Assembly (NCBI GenBank): GCA_025937115.1
Contig: JAICSB010000180.1
Span: 1-6,658, forward strand
Source of the DNA: Pseudonocardiaceae bacterium
Lineage (GTDB): Bacteria; Actinomycetota; Actinomycetes; Mycobacteriales; Pseudonocardiaceae
Direction: 5' to 3'
DNA length: 6,658 bases
Within the stretch, counting starts at the first letter, position 1. Each line of letters starts with the position of its first letter. The position numbers were made by a program, and so were the translations under genes. Of this stretch, positions 1 to 6,465 are shown piece after piece. The notes under the pieces were generated by a model, which ran no database searches, was not told where the DNA came from, and saw nothing but the letters and a program-made list of their open reading frames with translations.

Positions 1-61
1 GCCACGGCGCCAGCATGCCAGGGGACTGGGCACCCTGTCCGGGTGCGAGCAGCGCAATCAT
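1..61 (-). CDS. fabD: Malonyl-CoA:ACP transacylase FabD, N-terminal fragment
   Basis: Only the first 20 codons are present; the gene continues past the left edge. Reading the minus strand from the ATG at 61-59 gives MIALLAPGQGAQSPGMLAPW. The LLAPGQGAQ(S/T)PGML stretch is the conserved opening of FabD acyltransferases, where the GQG(A/S)Q segment helps form the oxyanion hole. The catalytic GHSxG serine would lie further on, outside the window. FabD moves malonyl groups from CoA to acyl carrier protein in the cytoplasm, feeding type II fatty-acid elongation (meromycolate elongation in mycobacteria). The gene is too short to stand out as an open frame; the call rests on this motif and on its place directly downstream of a MabR/FasR-like regulator, the usual actinobacterial arrangement. 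The bases before the ATG (AGACGGA) are only a weak ribosome binding site. Confidence 0.9.
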   Translation of the reverse strand, partial: MIALLAPGQGAQSPGMLAPW

Positions 62-154
62 TCCGTCTACTGAACACCCTGCCCGGCGACGGCCGTGATG
101 CTGTCGTTCACGAAGTCCACCGATACATTCTTGTCGACTTCCTACAAAGCTCTG
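62..154. promoter_or_regulatory. Gap between regulator and fabD with inverted repeats
   Basis: This 93-base gap separates the regulator stop (TGA at 157-155, minus) from the fabD start. It holds an exact 6-base inverted repeat, GAAGTC at 112-117 and GACTTC at 136-141, separated by 18 bases. A TTGT (131-134) and an ACAA (144-147) half-site also face each other across nine bases. The same TTGT/ACAA words occur closely packed upstream of the regulator at 1386-1399. On the minus strand TTGTAG (147-142) and TATCGG (125-120), 16 bases apart, are at best a weak promoter match. A fabD promoter or operator here is possible but unproven. Confidence 0.25.
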
Positions 155-1339
155 TCACCACAAGCCGCGGGAACGGGCCAGCCGACCGACCGCCATGCCC
201 ACTCGCAGCACCAGCCCGTCTCGCGGGTCACCGGGTACTCGCCCGGTGATGTCGGCGATCCGGCGCAACCGGTAGCGAACCGTGTTGGGGTGCACGAACA
301 ACTGCCGAGCGCAAGCCTCCAGTACTCCGCCAGCGTCGAAGAAAGCATCGAGCGTCTCGACCAGTCCACCGCTGGCCGCGGCCAGCGGGCGCATCACCTG
401 GTCTACCAGCAGCCGCTCCGCCTCCGGGTCTCCGGCCAGTGCGCGCTCGGGAAGCAACTCCGCTGCCGGCACCGGGCGCGGTGCTGTAGGCCAGGCCGCC
501 ACGGCGCGCAGCCCGGACAAGGCGTCGGCGGCGCTGCGATGTGCCTCGGCCAGCGACGGGACCGTCGGCCCGACGACTACCGGACCGAGGCCGAAGGCCT
601 CGATCATCCATTGTGGGTTTTCCGGGGGGTCGGGGCGGCCGCTGACGACCAACACGAGGCGAGACCCCTGTACCCCGACTAGCATTCCGCGGCCGGTACG
701 AATGGCGCTACCGCGAATGTCGGCGAGCAGCTCCGGCGGCTCCTCCGGCGGTGGATTGCCCACCAGCACCGTCGCCGGAGCCGCAGGCTCCAAACCCAGC
801 GCCGCCGCGCGGGACAGCAACGACTCCTCGGCATCCCCGCGCATGATGCCGTCCACCACCAGCGCTTCCAGCCGGGCGTCCCAAGCGCCCCGGGCCTCGG
901 CGGCGCCGGCGTAGGTGCTGGCCGCGGCGAAGGCGACCTCTCGGCTGTATCGCAACGAGGCCTCGGTGAGCACGGTGCGTTCGGCGTCGTCGGCGGCGAG
1001 CTCGGGCAGTTGCTGCTCGAACACCAGGGCAGCGACCCTGACCAGCTCGACGGTTTGGCGCAGGCTGACCCAGTGGGTCAGATCTCGTGGGGCGGTGCGA
1101 AACGCGTCGATCGTGAGCTTGATCGAGTGCTGCGGATCTTTGAGCCACTCGACGAAGTTCGCCACGCTGGCTTGGGTGACCAGCAGTACCCCGGCTCGCT
1201 GGTCGGCCGATAGCCTGCGGAACCAGGGAAAGCGCTGCTCCATCTCGGCCACACTGGCCGTGGCGAGTCCACCGGAGGCCCGTGCCAGGCTCCGCAGCGT
1301 GCTGGCGGACAGCGGGTGGGGGCCCGCCTCGATGGTCAT
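155..1339 (-). CDS. mabR: PucR-family transcriptional regulator, MabR/FasR-like (fatty-acid synthesis control)
   Basis: This 394-residue protein resembles M. tuberculosis Rv2242 (MabR) and Streptomyces FasR, regulators encoded next to fabD that bind and control the type II fatty-acid synthase operon. Residues of about 15-145 form a helical N-terminal domain (FVEWLKDP near 62-69, LRQTVELVRV near 93-102). A GGDEF-like PucR middle domain spans roughly 180-290. The C-terminal PucR helix-turn-helix lies near 326-386, with ETLDAFFDAGG and the recognition segment ACARQLFVHPNTVRYRLRRI at about 342-361. It reads toward fabD after a 93-base gap, so co-transcription is plausible. I chose the ATG at 1339 because it fits the family length. 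A TTG at 1366 would add nine residues, and neither start has a clear ribosome binding site. Repeats upstream (1386-1430) may be its own operator. The ligand is unknown here; acyl-CoAs are reported for relatives. Family membership is firm; orthology is inferred from memory and context. Confidence 0.9.
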   Translation of the reverse strand: MTIEAGPHPLSASTLRSLARASGGLATASVAEMEQRFPWFRRLSADQRAGVLLVTQASVANFVEWLKDPQHSIKLTIDAFRTAPRDLTHWVSLRQTVELVRVAALVFEQQLPELAADDAERTVLTEASLRYSREVAFAAASTYAGAAEARGAWDARLEALVVDGIMRGDAEESLLSRAAALGLEPAAPATVLVGNPPPEEPPELLADIRGSAIRTGRGMLVGVQGSRLVLVVSGRPDPPENPQWMIEAFGLGPVVVGPTVPSLAEAHRSAADALSGLRAVAAWPTAPRPVPAAELLPERALAGDPEAERLLVDQVMRPLAAASGGLVETLDAFFDAGGVLEACARQLFVHPNTVRYRLRRIADITGRVPGDPRDGLVLRVGMAVGRLARSRGLW

Positions 1340-1385
1340 GGCGTCAGCATCGCACGGCAGCTGCAATGGCTTTGCGCGATAGTGT

Positions 1386-1400
1386 TTGTCACAAGTTGTG
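1386..1400. promoter_or_regulatory. Candidate operator: alternating TTGT/ACAA half-sites
   Basis: The sequence TTGTCACAAGTTGTG contains two overlapping perfect palindromes: TTGT-C-ACAA at 1386-1394 and CACAA-G-TTGTG at 1390-1400. Three half-sites therefore alternate at 1386, 1391 and 1396. The site lies 20-47 bases upstream of the two candidate regulator starts (minus strand) and about 46 bases upstream of the pirin start (plus strand). That is where a regulator controlling its own gene, and possibly its divergent neighbour, would be expected to bind. Which protein binds, if any, is inference; the MabR-like product of the adjacent gene is the obvious candidate. Confidence 0.45.
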
Positions 1401-1430
1401 GAGACGGTCGTGGGGATTGTCGTGGAGATA
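1395..1430 (+). repeat. Three tandem 12-base repeats upstream of the pirin gene
   Basis: Three directly abutting 12-base units are visible: GTTGTGGAGACG (1395-1406), GTCGTGGGGATT (1407-1418) and GTCGTGGAGATA (1419-1430). Units two and three agree at 10 of 12 positions, units one and three at 9 of 12. A degenerate further copy, GTCGAGGAGA from 1433, leads into the pirin ribosome binding site. The first unit overlaps the right half of the TTGT/ACAA palindrome. The array fills most of the space between the divergent regulator and pirin genes, so it may be a cluster of protein-binding sites, or only a slippage product. Confidence 0.6.
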
Positions 1431-1436
1431 CAGTCG

Positions 1437-1441
1437 AGGAG
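1437..1441 (+). promoter_or_regulatory. Ribosome binding site deciding the pirin start
   Basis: AGGAG at 1437-1441 sits five bases before the ATG at 1447 and only two bases before the ATG at 1444. The spacing favours the second of the two adjacent ATG codons. Confidence 0.7.
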
Positions 1442-1446
1442 AGATG

Positions 1447-2244
1447 ATGGTCAGCTCGCCACCTAAGCTCATACCCCAGGTCGATGTGCGCCGGGCGGGG
1501 GACCGCAAGCACACCGAGCTCGAATGGCTGAGTTCGCGGCACAGCTTTTCCTTCGGGCGCCACTTCGACCCGGCCAACATTCACTTCGGTCTGCTGCTGG
1601 TGAGCAACGATGATGTCGTGAAGCCTGGGATGGGTTTCGAGACTCACCCGCACCGCGATATGGAGATCGTCACCTGGGTGCTGGAGGGTTCCCTGGTTCA
1701 CGAGGACTCGAAGGGCAACCTCGGAGTGATCTACCCCGGACTGGCTCAGCGGATGAGCGCTGGCACCGGGATCAAGCACTCCGAGAAGAACGACTCGTGG
1801 CGGCTGGATGGCGAGCCGCACGATCAGGACGTGCACTTCGTCCAGATGTGGATGCCCGCCGATACCCGGTCTATTGATCCCAGCTACCAGCAGCGCGACA
1901 TCAACGCGGAGTTGGGCCCGGTCGATGCGGGATCGGGCGAGCTGGTGGTGGTGGCCTCCGGGATGGAGGCCCACCGCGACCGCAGCGCAATCTCCATCGG
2001 GCACCAGCATGCGGCGCTGCACGCGGCACGGCTGCAGCCAGGTGCGAGCGTCGACGTGCCGGCTGCGGCGTTCGTGCACTTGTACGTCGCCCGCGGCGCG
2101 GTCGACCTGGAGGACACCGGCCCACTAGACACCGGCGATGCGGCGCGGCTGACCGCTGCCGGTGGCCAGCGGATCACCGCAGCATCCGGCGGCGCCGAGG
2201 TCCTGGTCTGGGAGATGGCCGCGCGGCTGACCACCCCTCAATAA
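1447..2244 (+). CDS. Pirin-family bicupin protein (possible quercetin 2,3-dioxygenase type)
   Basis: This 265-residue protein is a cytoplasmic pirin-like bicupin similar to E. coli YhhW. The N-terminal cupin is clear: HSFSFGRHFDP near 32-42, NDD at 54-56, GFETHPHRDMEIVTWVLEG at about 63-81 and RMSAGTGIKHSE at 102-113. His67, His69, His111 and Glu113 match the metal-binding three-His/one-Glu set known for the family. The C-terminal half (about 165-262) is the weaker second cupin. Some pirins oxidise quercetin in vitro, and a Serratia marcescens pirin is reported to bind the pyruvate dehydrogenase E1 subunit and lower its activity; the true substrate or partner here is unknown. The open frame extends upstream to 1282, but that part is antisense to the regulator. 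The ribosome binding site at 1437-1441 selects the start at 1447, or less likely 1444. It is divergent from the regulator and convergent with aceE, whose stop lies 26 bases away. Confidence 0.93.
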   Translation: MVSSPPKLIPQVDVRRAGDRKHTELEWLSSRHSFSFGRHFDPANIHFGLLLVSNDDVVKPGMGFETHPHRDMEIVTWVLEGSLVHEDSKGNLGVIYPGLAQRMSAGTGIKHSEKNDSWRLDGEPHDQDVHFVQMWMPADTRSIDPSYQQRDINAELGPVDAGSGELVVVASGMEAHRDRSAISIGHQHAALHAARLQPGASVDVPAAAFVHLYVARGAVDLEDTGPLDTGDAARLTAAGGQRITAASGGAEVLVWEMAARLTTPQ

Positions 2245-2276
2245 CCGCACCGCTAGGCATAACCGCACCGCTAGGC
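2241..2276. repeat. Perfect 18-base tandem duplication at the pirin/aceE convergent stops
   Basis: ATAACCGCACCGCTAGGC occurs at 2241-2258 and again, without mismatch or gap, at 2259-2276. Each copy contains a plus-strand TAA and a minus-strand TAG (CTA on the plus strand). The first copy supplies the pirin stop (2242-2244) and the second supplies the aceE stop (2273-2271). The other stop in each copy is spare. The unit has no strong hairpin or T-run, so it does not look like an intrinsic terminator. Confidence 0.95.
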
Positions 2277-5042
2277 CACTCCCGGGTCGGAGGTCTGGGG
2301 CCCTGCCGCTTGCGGGTCGTCGATGCGGTACCGCCGGGCTGCCTGGGCGACGGCGGACTGGTCGACCGTGCCGCGGCGGGCCAGCGCAGCCAGCGCGGCC
2401 ACGGTGATCGATTCAGCGTCGACGAGGAACTGTCGTCGCGCCGCCGGCCGGGTGTCGGAGAAACCGAAGCCGTCGGTGCCCAACGTGACGAAGTCGGTAG
2501 GTACCCAGGGACGGATCAGGTCGGGTACCGCGCGCATCCAGTCCGACACCGCGACCAGCGGACCCGCTACATCTTGCAAGGCTCGCGTCACGTGCGGCAC
2601 CCGGGGCTCCGCCTCCGGATGCAGCAGGTTGTGCCGATCGACCTCGACGGCCTCGCGGCGCAGCTCTGTCCACGACGTCGCCGACCACACGTCGGCCGCC
2701 AAACCCCAGTCCTGGGCCAGCATCTGCTGGGCTCGCAGCGCCCACGGCAGCGCCACTCCAGAAGCAGCGAGCTGTACCGCAGGTCTGTCCGGGCCTGGTG
2801 CCGGTGCGTACCGGTCCAGACCGCGTAGCAGGGCTTCGACGTCGAGGTCCGGGGGCTCGGCCGGCTGCCGGTAGGGCTCGTTGTAGATGGTGAGGTAGTA
2901 GAATACGTTCGGATCGCGCGCGCCGTCGTCGCCGTACATCCGCCGCAGCCCATCGCGGACGATATGCGCGATCTCATAGCCCCACGCCGGGTCGTAGGCC
3001 ACCACGGCGGGATTGGACGCGGCGAGCAGCAGGGAATGCCCGTCGTTGTGCTGCAAACCCTCGCCGACCAGCGTGGTGCGTCCGGCGGTCGCGCCGAGCA
3101 GGAATCCGCGGGCCATTTGGTCGCCGGCTGCCCACAAACCGTCTCCGGTGCGCTGGAAGCCGAACATCGAGTAGAAGATGTAGACCGGGATCAGCGGTTC
3201 ATTGTGCGTGGCGTACGCGGTACCTGCCGCGGTGAACGACGCCGTGGAGCCGGCCTCGTTGATGCCCTCGTGCAGGATCTGCCCCTGCTCACTTTCCCGG
3301 TAGGCCAGCATCAACTCGGCATCCACCGAGGTGTAGAGCTGCCCGTGCGGGTTGTAAATTTTCTGCGTCGGGAACATCGAGTCCATCCCGAATGTGCGCG
3401 CCTCGTCCGGGATGATAGGCACGAACCGCGGCCCGATCTCGGGATCCTTGATCAGCTCTCGGAGCTGCCGGACGAACGCCATCGTGGTGGCGACTTCCTG
3501 CTTCCCGGACCCGCGGCGCAGCACCTCGTAGACCTTGTCGCCGGGCAATACCAAGGTTTTGGACTTGGTTCGTCGCTCCGGGAGAAACCCGCCCAGCGCC
3601 CGGCGACGTTCGCACATGTATTGGATCTCCGGAGCGTCCGGCCCCGGGTGGTAGTACGGCGGCAGCGTGGGATTTTCCTCGAGCTGCGCGTCGGTGATGG
3701 GAATGCGCTGGGCGTCACGCACGTGCTTGAGATCTTGGAGGCTGAGCTTCTTCATCTGGTGGGTGGCGTTGCGACCCTCGAAGTGCGAACCCAGGCCGTA
3801 GCCCTTGATGGTCTTGGCCAGGATCACGGTGGGTTGGCCGTGATGCTGGGTGGCGGCCTGGTAGGCGGCATAGACCTTGCGGTAGTCGTGCCCACCGCGC
3901 TTGAGGTTCCAGATGTCGGCGTCAGAAAGGTTTTTGACCAGTTCCTTGGTGCGCGGGTCACGGCCGAAGAAGTGATCCCGGACGTATCCGCCGTCGTTGG
4001 CTTTGTAGGTCTGGTAGTCACCGTCGGGCGTGACGTTCATCAGGTTCACTAGCGCGCCCTGCCGGTCGGCATGGAGCAGGGCGTCCCATTCCCGGCCCCA
4101 GATCACCTTGATGACGTTCCAGCCGGCGCCGCGGAAGAACGATTCGAGTTCTTGGATGATCTTGCCGTTGCCCCGCACCGGACCGTCGAGTCGCTGCAGG
4201 TTGCAGTTCACCACGAAGGTGAGGTTGTCCAGACCCTCGACGGCCGCGACTTGGATCTGCCCGCGGGACTCGGGCTCGTCCATCTCACCGTCGCCGAGGA
4301 AGGCCCACACGTGCTGCTCAGAGGTGTCCTTGAGGCCGCGAGCCCGCAGGTAACGGTTGAGCCGAGCCTGGAAGATCGCGTTAATCGGACCCAGGCCCAT
4401 CGAGACGGTGGGGAACTCCCAGAAGTCCGGCATCAGCCGCGGGTGCGGGTAGGACGGCAGGCCTCCACCTGGCCCGGCGTGGGAGAACTCCTGGCGGAAC
4501 CCGTCGAGTTGGTCGGCGGACAGTCGGCCTTCCAGGAACGCCCGGGCGTAGATGCCGGGCGACGCGTGGCCCTGGATGAAGACCTGGTCCCCACCACCGG
4601 GGTGGTTCTTGCCCCGGAAGAAGTGGTTGAAGCCCACCTCGTAGAGCGCGGCCGAGGAGGCGTAGGTGGAGATGTGACCGCCGACTCCAACGCCGGGACG
4701 CTGCGCCCGATGCACCATCATCGCGGCGTTCCACCGGATCCAGGCGCGGTAGCGCCGCTCGGTGTCCTCGTCGCCCGGGAACCACGGCTCGTTTTCGGTG
4801 GGGATGGTGTTGACGTAGTCGGTGCTGGTCAATGACGGCACACCGACGCCGGTCTCACGGGCCCGTTCGAGCAGCCGCAACATCAGGTACCGCGCCCGCT
4901 GCTTGCCTCCGGACAGCACCGCGGAGTCGAATGCTTCCAACCACTCCGCAGTCTCTTCCGAGTCGATGTCTGGCAGGTGGGCCGCCACACCGTCCCGGAT
5001 TACCCGCACCCGAGCGGGCACACGATCGTTCCTCGTGGCCAA
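2271..5042 (-). CDS. aceE: Pyruvate dehydrogenase E1 component, homodimeric type (AceE)
   Basis: AceE is the thiamine-diphosphate (ThDP) E1 enzyme that decarboxylates pyruvate and acetylates the lipoyl group of the E2 subunit, forming acetyl-CoA in the cytoplasmic pyruvate dehydrogenase complex. From the TTG at 5042 the protein has 923 residues, close to the roughly 900 usual for the family. Conserved blocks include [11 protein letters not shown] near 121-131, [18 protein letters not shown] near 157-174, the ThDP/magnesium motif [12 protein letters not shown] starting near 250 and completed by NCNLQRLDG near 279-287, THQMKK near 427-432, [10 protein letters not shown] near 545-554, EGINEAG near 592-598 (region of the glutamate that activates ThDP) and GLQHNDGHS near 662-670. 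The C terminus, QTSDPGVA, resembles the mycobacterial enzymes. The frame stays open to 5129, but that extension lacks the family sequence. E2 and E3 genes are not in the window. The gene is intact. Confidence 0.97.
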   Translation of the reverse strand: MATRNDRVPARVRVIRDGVAAHLPDIDSEETAEWLEAFDSAVLSGGKQRARYLMLRLLERARETGVGVPSLTSTDYVNTIPTENEPWFPGDEDTERRYRAWIRWNAAMMVHRAQRPGVGVGGHISTYASSAALYEVGFNHFFRGKNHPGGGDQVFIQGHASPGIYARAFLEGRLSADQLDGFRQEFSHAGPGGGLPSYPHPRLMPDFWEFPTVSMGLGPINAIFQARLNRYLRARGLKDTSEQHVWAFLGDGEMDEPESRGQIQVAAVEGLDNLTFVVNCNLQRLDGPVRGNGKIIQELESFFRGAGWNVIKVIWGREWDALLHADRQGALVNLMNVTPDGDYQTYKANDGGYVRDHFFGRDPRTKELVKNLSDADIWNLKRGGHDYRKVYAAYQAATQHHGQPTVILAKTIKGYGLGSHFEGRNATHQMKKLSLQDLKHVRDAQRIPITDAQLEENPTLPPYYHPGPDAPEIQYMCERRRALGGFLPERRTKSKTLVLPGDKVYEVLRRGSGKQEVATTMAFVRQLRELIKDPEIGPRFVPIIPDEARTFGMDSMFPTQKIYNPHGQLYTSVDAELMLAYRESEQGQILHEGINEAGSTASFTAAGTAYATHNEPLIPVYIFYSMFGFQRTGDGLWAAGDQMARGFLLGATAGRTTLVGEGLQHNDGHSLLLAASNPAVVAYDPAWGYEIAHIVRDGLRRMYGDDGARDPNVFYYLTIYNEPYRQPAEPPDLDVEALLRGLDRYAPAPGPDRPAVQLAASGVALPWALRAQQMLAQDWGLAADVWSATSWTELRREAVEVDRHNLLHPEAEPRVPHVTRALQDVAGPLVAVSDWMRAVPDLIRPWVPTDFVTLGTDGFGFSDTRPAARRQFLVDAESITVAALAALARRGTVDQSAVAQAARRYRIDDPQAAGPQTSDPGVA

Positions 5043-5047
5043 GGGGT

Positions 5048-5052
5048 CTCCT
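5048..5052 (-). promoter_or_regulatory. Ribosome binding site supporting a TTG start for aceE
   Basis: On the minus strand AGGAG (5052-5048) is followed after five bases by TTG (5042-5040). This is a well-spaced Shine-Dalgarno sequence in front of a rare start codon. It places the start 12 codons before the conserved RVRVIRDGV segment, as expected from the remembered N termini of mycobacterial AceE. Confidence 0.75.
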
Positions 5053-5137
5053 CGCCTCAATCTCTCGTAGTATGCCCACCATCGTGCCCCATACAGACCC
5101 ATGCTCGTAGGCCTCGCGATCGATGTCACTGCTACCC

Positions 5138-5227
5138 ATGAGTGATCTGGCGGACAAATCCGGTTCCCGGATCCGGCCTCAGACAGGGCGAGATCGGCGT
5201 GTCCCGCTGCTGGCAGTTGCGCTATAG
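5138..5227 (+). other. 29-codon open frame, possible gene remnant or chance ORF
   Basis: ATG at 5138 opens a 29-residue frame ending in TAG at 5225-5227. It reads [15 protein letters not shown] and then a basic run (TGRDRR) and a short hydrophobic end (VPLLAVAL). A polar, arginine-rich segment followed by hydrophobic residues looks like the start of a membrane protein just before its first helix, cut short by a stop. In M. tuberculosis another gene (Rv2240c) lies at this position and orientation between aceE and the DUF3052 gene, so a decayed counterpart is conceivable; I cannot align it here. There is no ribosome binding site, and the frame contains the palindrome at 5158-5176. It may be chance. 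Confidence 0.2.
5158..5176. promoter_or_regulatory. Overlapping palindromes in the aceE/DUF3052 divergent region
   Basis: ATCCGG (5158-5163) and CCGGAT (5167-5172) form an exact inverted repeat around TTC. The right arm also begins a perfect 10-base palindrome, CCGGATCCGG (5167-5176). The element lies 116 bases upstream of the aceE start and 139 bases upstream of the DUF3052 start, in the only non-coding stretch between them (5043-5314). It could be an operator for either direction. GC-rich palindromes of this size also arise by chance, and the function is unknown. I see no confident promoter hexamers nearby. Confidence 0.35.
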
Positions 5228-5314
5228 GTGGACCGCAGTGTTCGCTTGGACGCCATCGAGTAAAAGATCGCCGGGCGCAGGTTGCCGGCTTGACGTTGTG
5301 GAGGGGTGAACACC

Positions 5315-5752
5315 GTGGTCGCCGCTGCGGCGGGAGACACCGGCAAACTCGGCGTTGCCGAGAGGCTCGGGATTGAATCTGACATGGTCGTGCAGGAGCT
5401 CGGCTGGGATGAGGACGTCGACGACGACGTGCGTGCGGCGATCGAGGAGGTGATTGGTGGTGACCTGCTCGATGAGGACTCTGACGAGGTCGTCGATGTC
5501 GTGCTGCTGTGGTGGCGCGACCAGGACGGCGATCTAGTGGATACCCTCGTCGACGCCCGAACGCCGTTAGCGGATAACGGCGTGATCTGGGTGCTCACGC
5601 CCAAGACCGGGCGGGACGGTCATGTGGAGCCCTCAGATCTCGCTGAGGCGGCTCCCACTGTGGGTTTGGCACAGACGTCCAACCTCAGCGTCAGTGAGGA
5701 CTGGACAGCCACCAGGTTGGCCACCCCGAAGGCGGCCAAGGCCAAACGGTGA
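5315..5752 (+). CDS. DUF3052 family protein, function unknown
   Basis: This is a small soluble actinobacterial protein of 145 residues, similar to M. tuberculosis Rv2239c. Recognisable family blocks are [10 protein letters not shown] at 11-20, the acidic [19 protein letters not shown] at 27-45, [19 protein letters not shown] at 51-69, [11 protein letters not shown] at 89-99 and [11 protein letters not shown] at 108-118, with a basic tail ending PKAAKAKR. No signal peptide, membrane segment or catalytic motif is evident, and no biochemical role can be given. The GTG at 5315 is preferred because GGAGGGG (5300-5306) lies eight bases before it. The alternative GTG at 5306 overlaps that ribosome binding site, though it would add only three residues. 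The gene is divergent from aceE and 65 bases upstream of ahpE on the same strand, matching the remembered Rv2239c-Rv2238c pair, so the two are probably co-transcribed. Confidence 0.93.
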   Translation: MVAAAAGDTGKLGVAERLGIESDMVVQELGWDEDVDDDVRAAIEEVIGGDLLDEDSDEVVDVVLLWWRDQDGDLVDTLVDARTPLADNGVIWVLTPKTGRDGHVEPSDLAEAAPTVGLAQTSNLSVSEDWTATRLATPKAAKAKR

Positions 5753-5817
5753 GCCGATGCCGGGACCTCGCGCCATCCGGCGTGAGGGAAAGGATGAGTC
5801 CAGGAGGGCTTAGCACG

Positions 5818-6276
5818 ATGTCACTGCAGGTCGGGGATCAGGCGCCGGATTTCGCCCTGAAGGATCAGAACAATCAGGAGCGGACGCTGTCGGAGTTCCG
5901 CGGTGACCGCAACGTGCTCGTGGTGTTCTACCCGCTCGCCTTCAGCGGGATCTGCACCGGTGAGCTCGACCAGCTCCGCGATGATCTCGCGGAGTTCACC
6001 GATGTGCAGGTGCTGGCGGTGTCGGTGGACTCCGTCTACACGCTCAAGGCGTGGTCGAACCAGCAGGGCTATGACTTTCCCCTGCTGGCAGACTTCTGGC
6101 CACACGGCAAGGTCGCGCAGGACTACGGGGTGTTCAATGACCATGCTGGCATCGCCAACCGAGGTACCTTTCTGGTGGACGTTGACGGCGTGATCCGCTT
6201 CGCCGAGATGAAGCAGCCTGGCGAGGCTCGCGACCAAACCGTCTGGAAGAAGGCTTTGGCTGCACTACCGACCTGA
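5818..6276 (+). CDS. ahpE: One-cysteine peroxiredoxin AhpE
   Basis: This is a 152-residue cytoplasmic thiol peroxidase that reduces peroxides through a cysteine sulfenic acid. The peroxidatic site is FYPLAFSGICTGELDQ, with Pro39, Ser43 (Thr in most relatives) and Cys46 forming the P-x3-(T/S)-x2-C motif. Arg115 in GIANRGTF supplies the conserved active-site arginine. Cys46 is the only cysteine, so there is no resolving cysteine, as in M. tuberculosis AhpE (153 residues), which is recycled by mycothiol and mycoredoxin; the same is inferred here. FPLLADFWPHG and RFAEMKQPGE also match that enzyme. AGGAGG (5802-5807) precedes the chosen ATG by ten bases. An in-frame ATG at 5794, behind GAGGG, would add eight residues but is not needed for the fold. 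The gene follows DUF3052 by 65 bases and precedes the tRNA by 33 bases. Confidence 0.96.
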   Translation: MSLQVGDQAPDFALKDQNNQERTLSEFRGDRNVLVVFYPLAFSGICTGELDQLRDDLAEFTDVQVLAVSVDSVYTLKAWSNQQGYDFPLLADFWPHGKVAQDYGVFNDHAGIANRGTFLVDVDGVIRFAEMKQPGEARDQTVWKKALAALPT

Positions 6277-6309
6277 TAACCGTGCCTCCCGGGTTTTTCC
6301 GGCGGCGTC

Positions 6310-6384
6310 GGGCGCATAGCTCAGCGGGAGAGCACTCGCCTTACAAGCGAGCGGTCGCAGGTTCAAATCCTGCTGCGCCCACCA
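6310..6384 (+). tRNA. tRNA-Val (anticodon TAC)
   Basis: All arms of the cloverleaf pair. The acceptor GGGCGCA (6310-6316) pairs with TGCGCCC (6374-6380), and the D arm is GCTC/GAGC. The anticodon stem CTCGC (6335-6339) pairs with GCGAG (6347-6351) around the loop CTTACAA, giving anticodon TAC at 6342-6344, which reads the GTA valine codon. The T arm is GCAGG-TTCAAAT-CCTGC, and CCA is encoded (6382-6384). It begins 33 bases after the ahpE stop on the same strand, so it may be partly transcribed from upstream; no separate promoter is obvious. Confidence 0.97.
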
Positions 6385-6465
6385 GTCAGGGCCCGCTGTT
6401 TGTGACCCGAGCCTGCCCTCCTCCATCCCCATCTCGAGTGATCTGCTTCGCGGCGCTCTATCGCT

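Noticed and set aside
282..914. Long plus-strand open frame opposite the regulator
   Set aside because: Its Ser/Ala/Arg-rich translation is typical of an antisense shadow in high-G+C DNA; the minus-strand frame encodes a recognisable PucR-type protein.
1429..1434. TACAGT as a -10 element for the pirin gene
   Set aside because: It matches TANNNT, but no -35-like hexamer is found at the right distance, and the implied start would fall in or next to the ribosome binding site.
1282..1446. Upstream in-frame extension of the pirin frame
   Set aside because: It lies mostly antisense to the start of the regulator, reads as low-complexity Trp/Arg-rich sequence, and the ribosome binding site at 1437-1441 marks a later start.
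2964..4052. 362-codon plus-strand open frame opposite aceE
   Set aside because: It is the reverse-strand shadow of AceE; no family features, and the minus frame is a full, conserved enzyme.
5043..5129. N-terminal extension of AceE from the ATG at 5129 (29 extra residues)
   Set aside because: The segment ([17 protein letters not shown] and flanks) does not resemble AceE N termini, and a strong ribosome binding site sits just before the internal TTG at 5042.
6277..6309. Possible terminator CCCGGGTTTTTCCGG between ahpE and the tRNA
   Set aside because: The only stem is four base pairs around the T-run and no hairpin precedes the T stretch, so it does not fit an intrinsic terminator.
6360..6384. 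tRNA 3' end as an integration (att) site
   Set aside because: No integrase gene and no second copy of the tRNA tail is visible in the window; the neighbouring genes look like ordinary chromosome.
6386..6420. AGGGC/GCCCT inverted repeat downstream of the tRNA as terminator
   Set aside because: The stem is about five base pairs with a loop of more than 20 bases and no following T-run.
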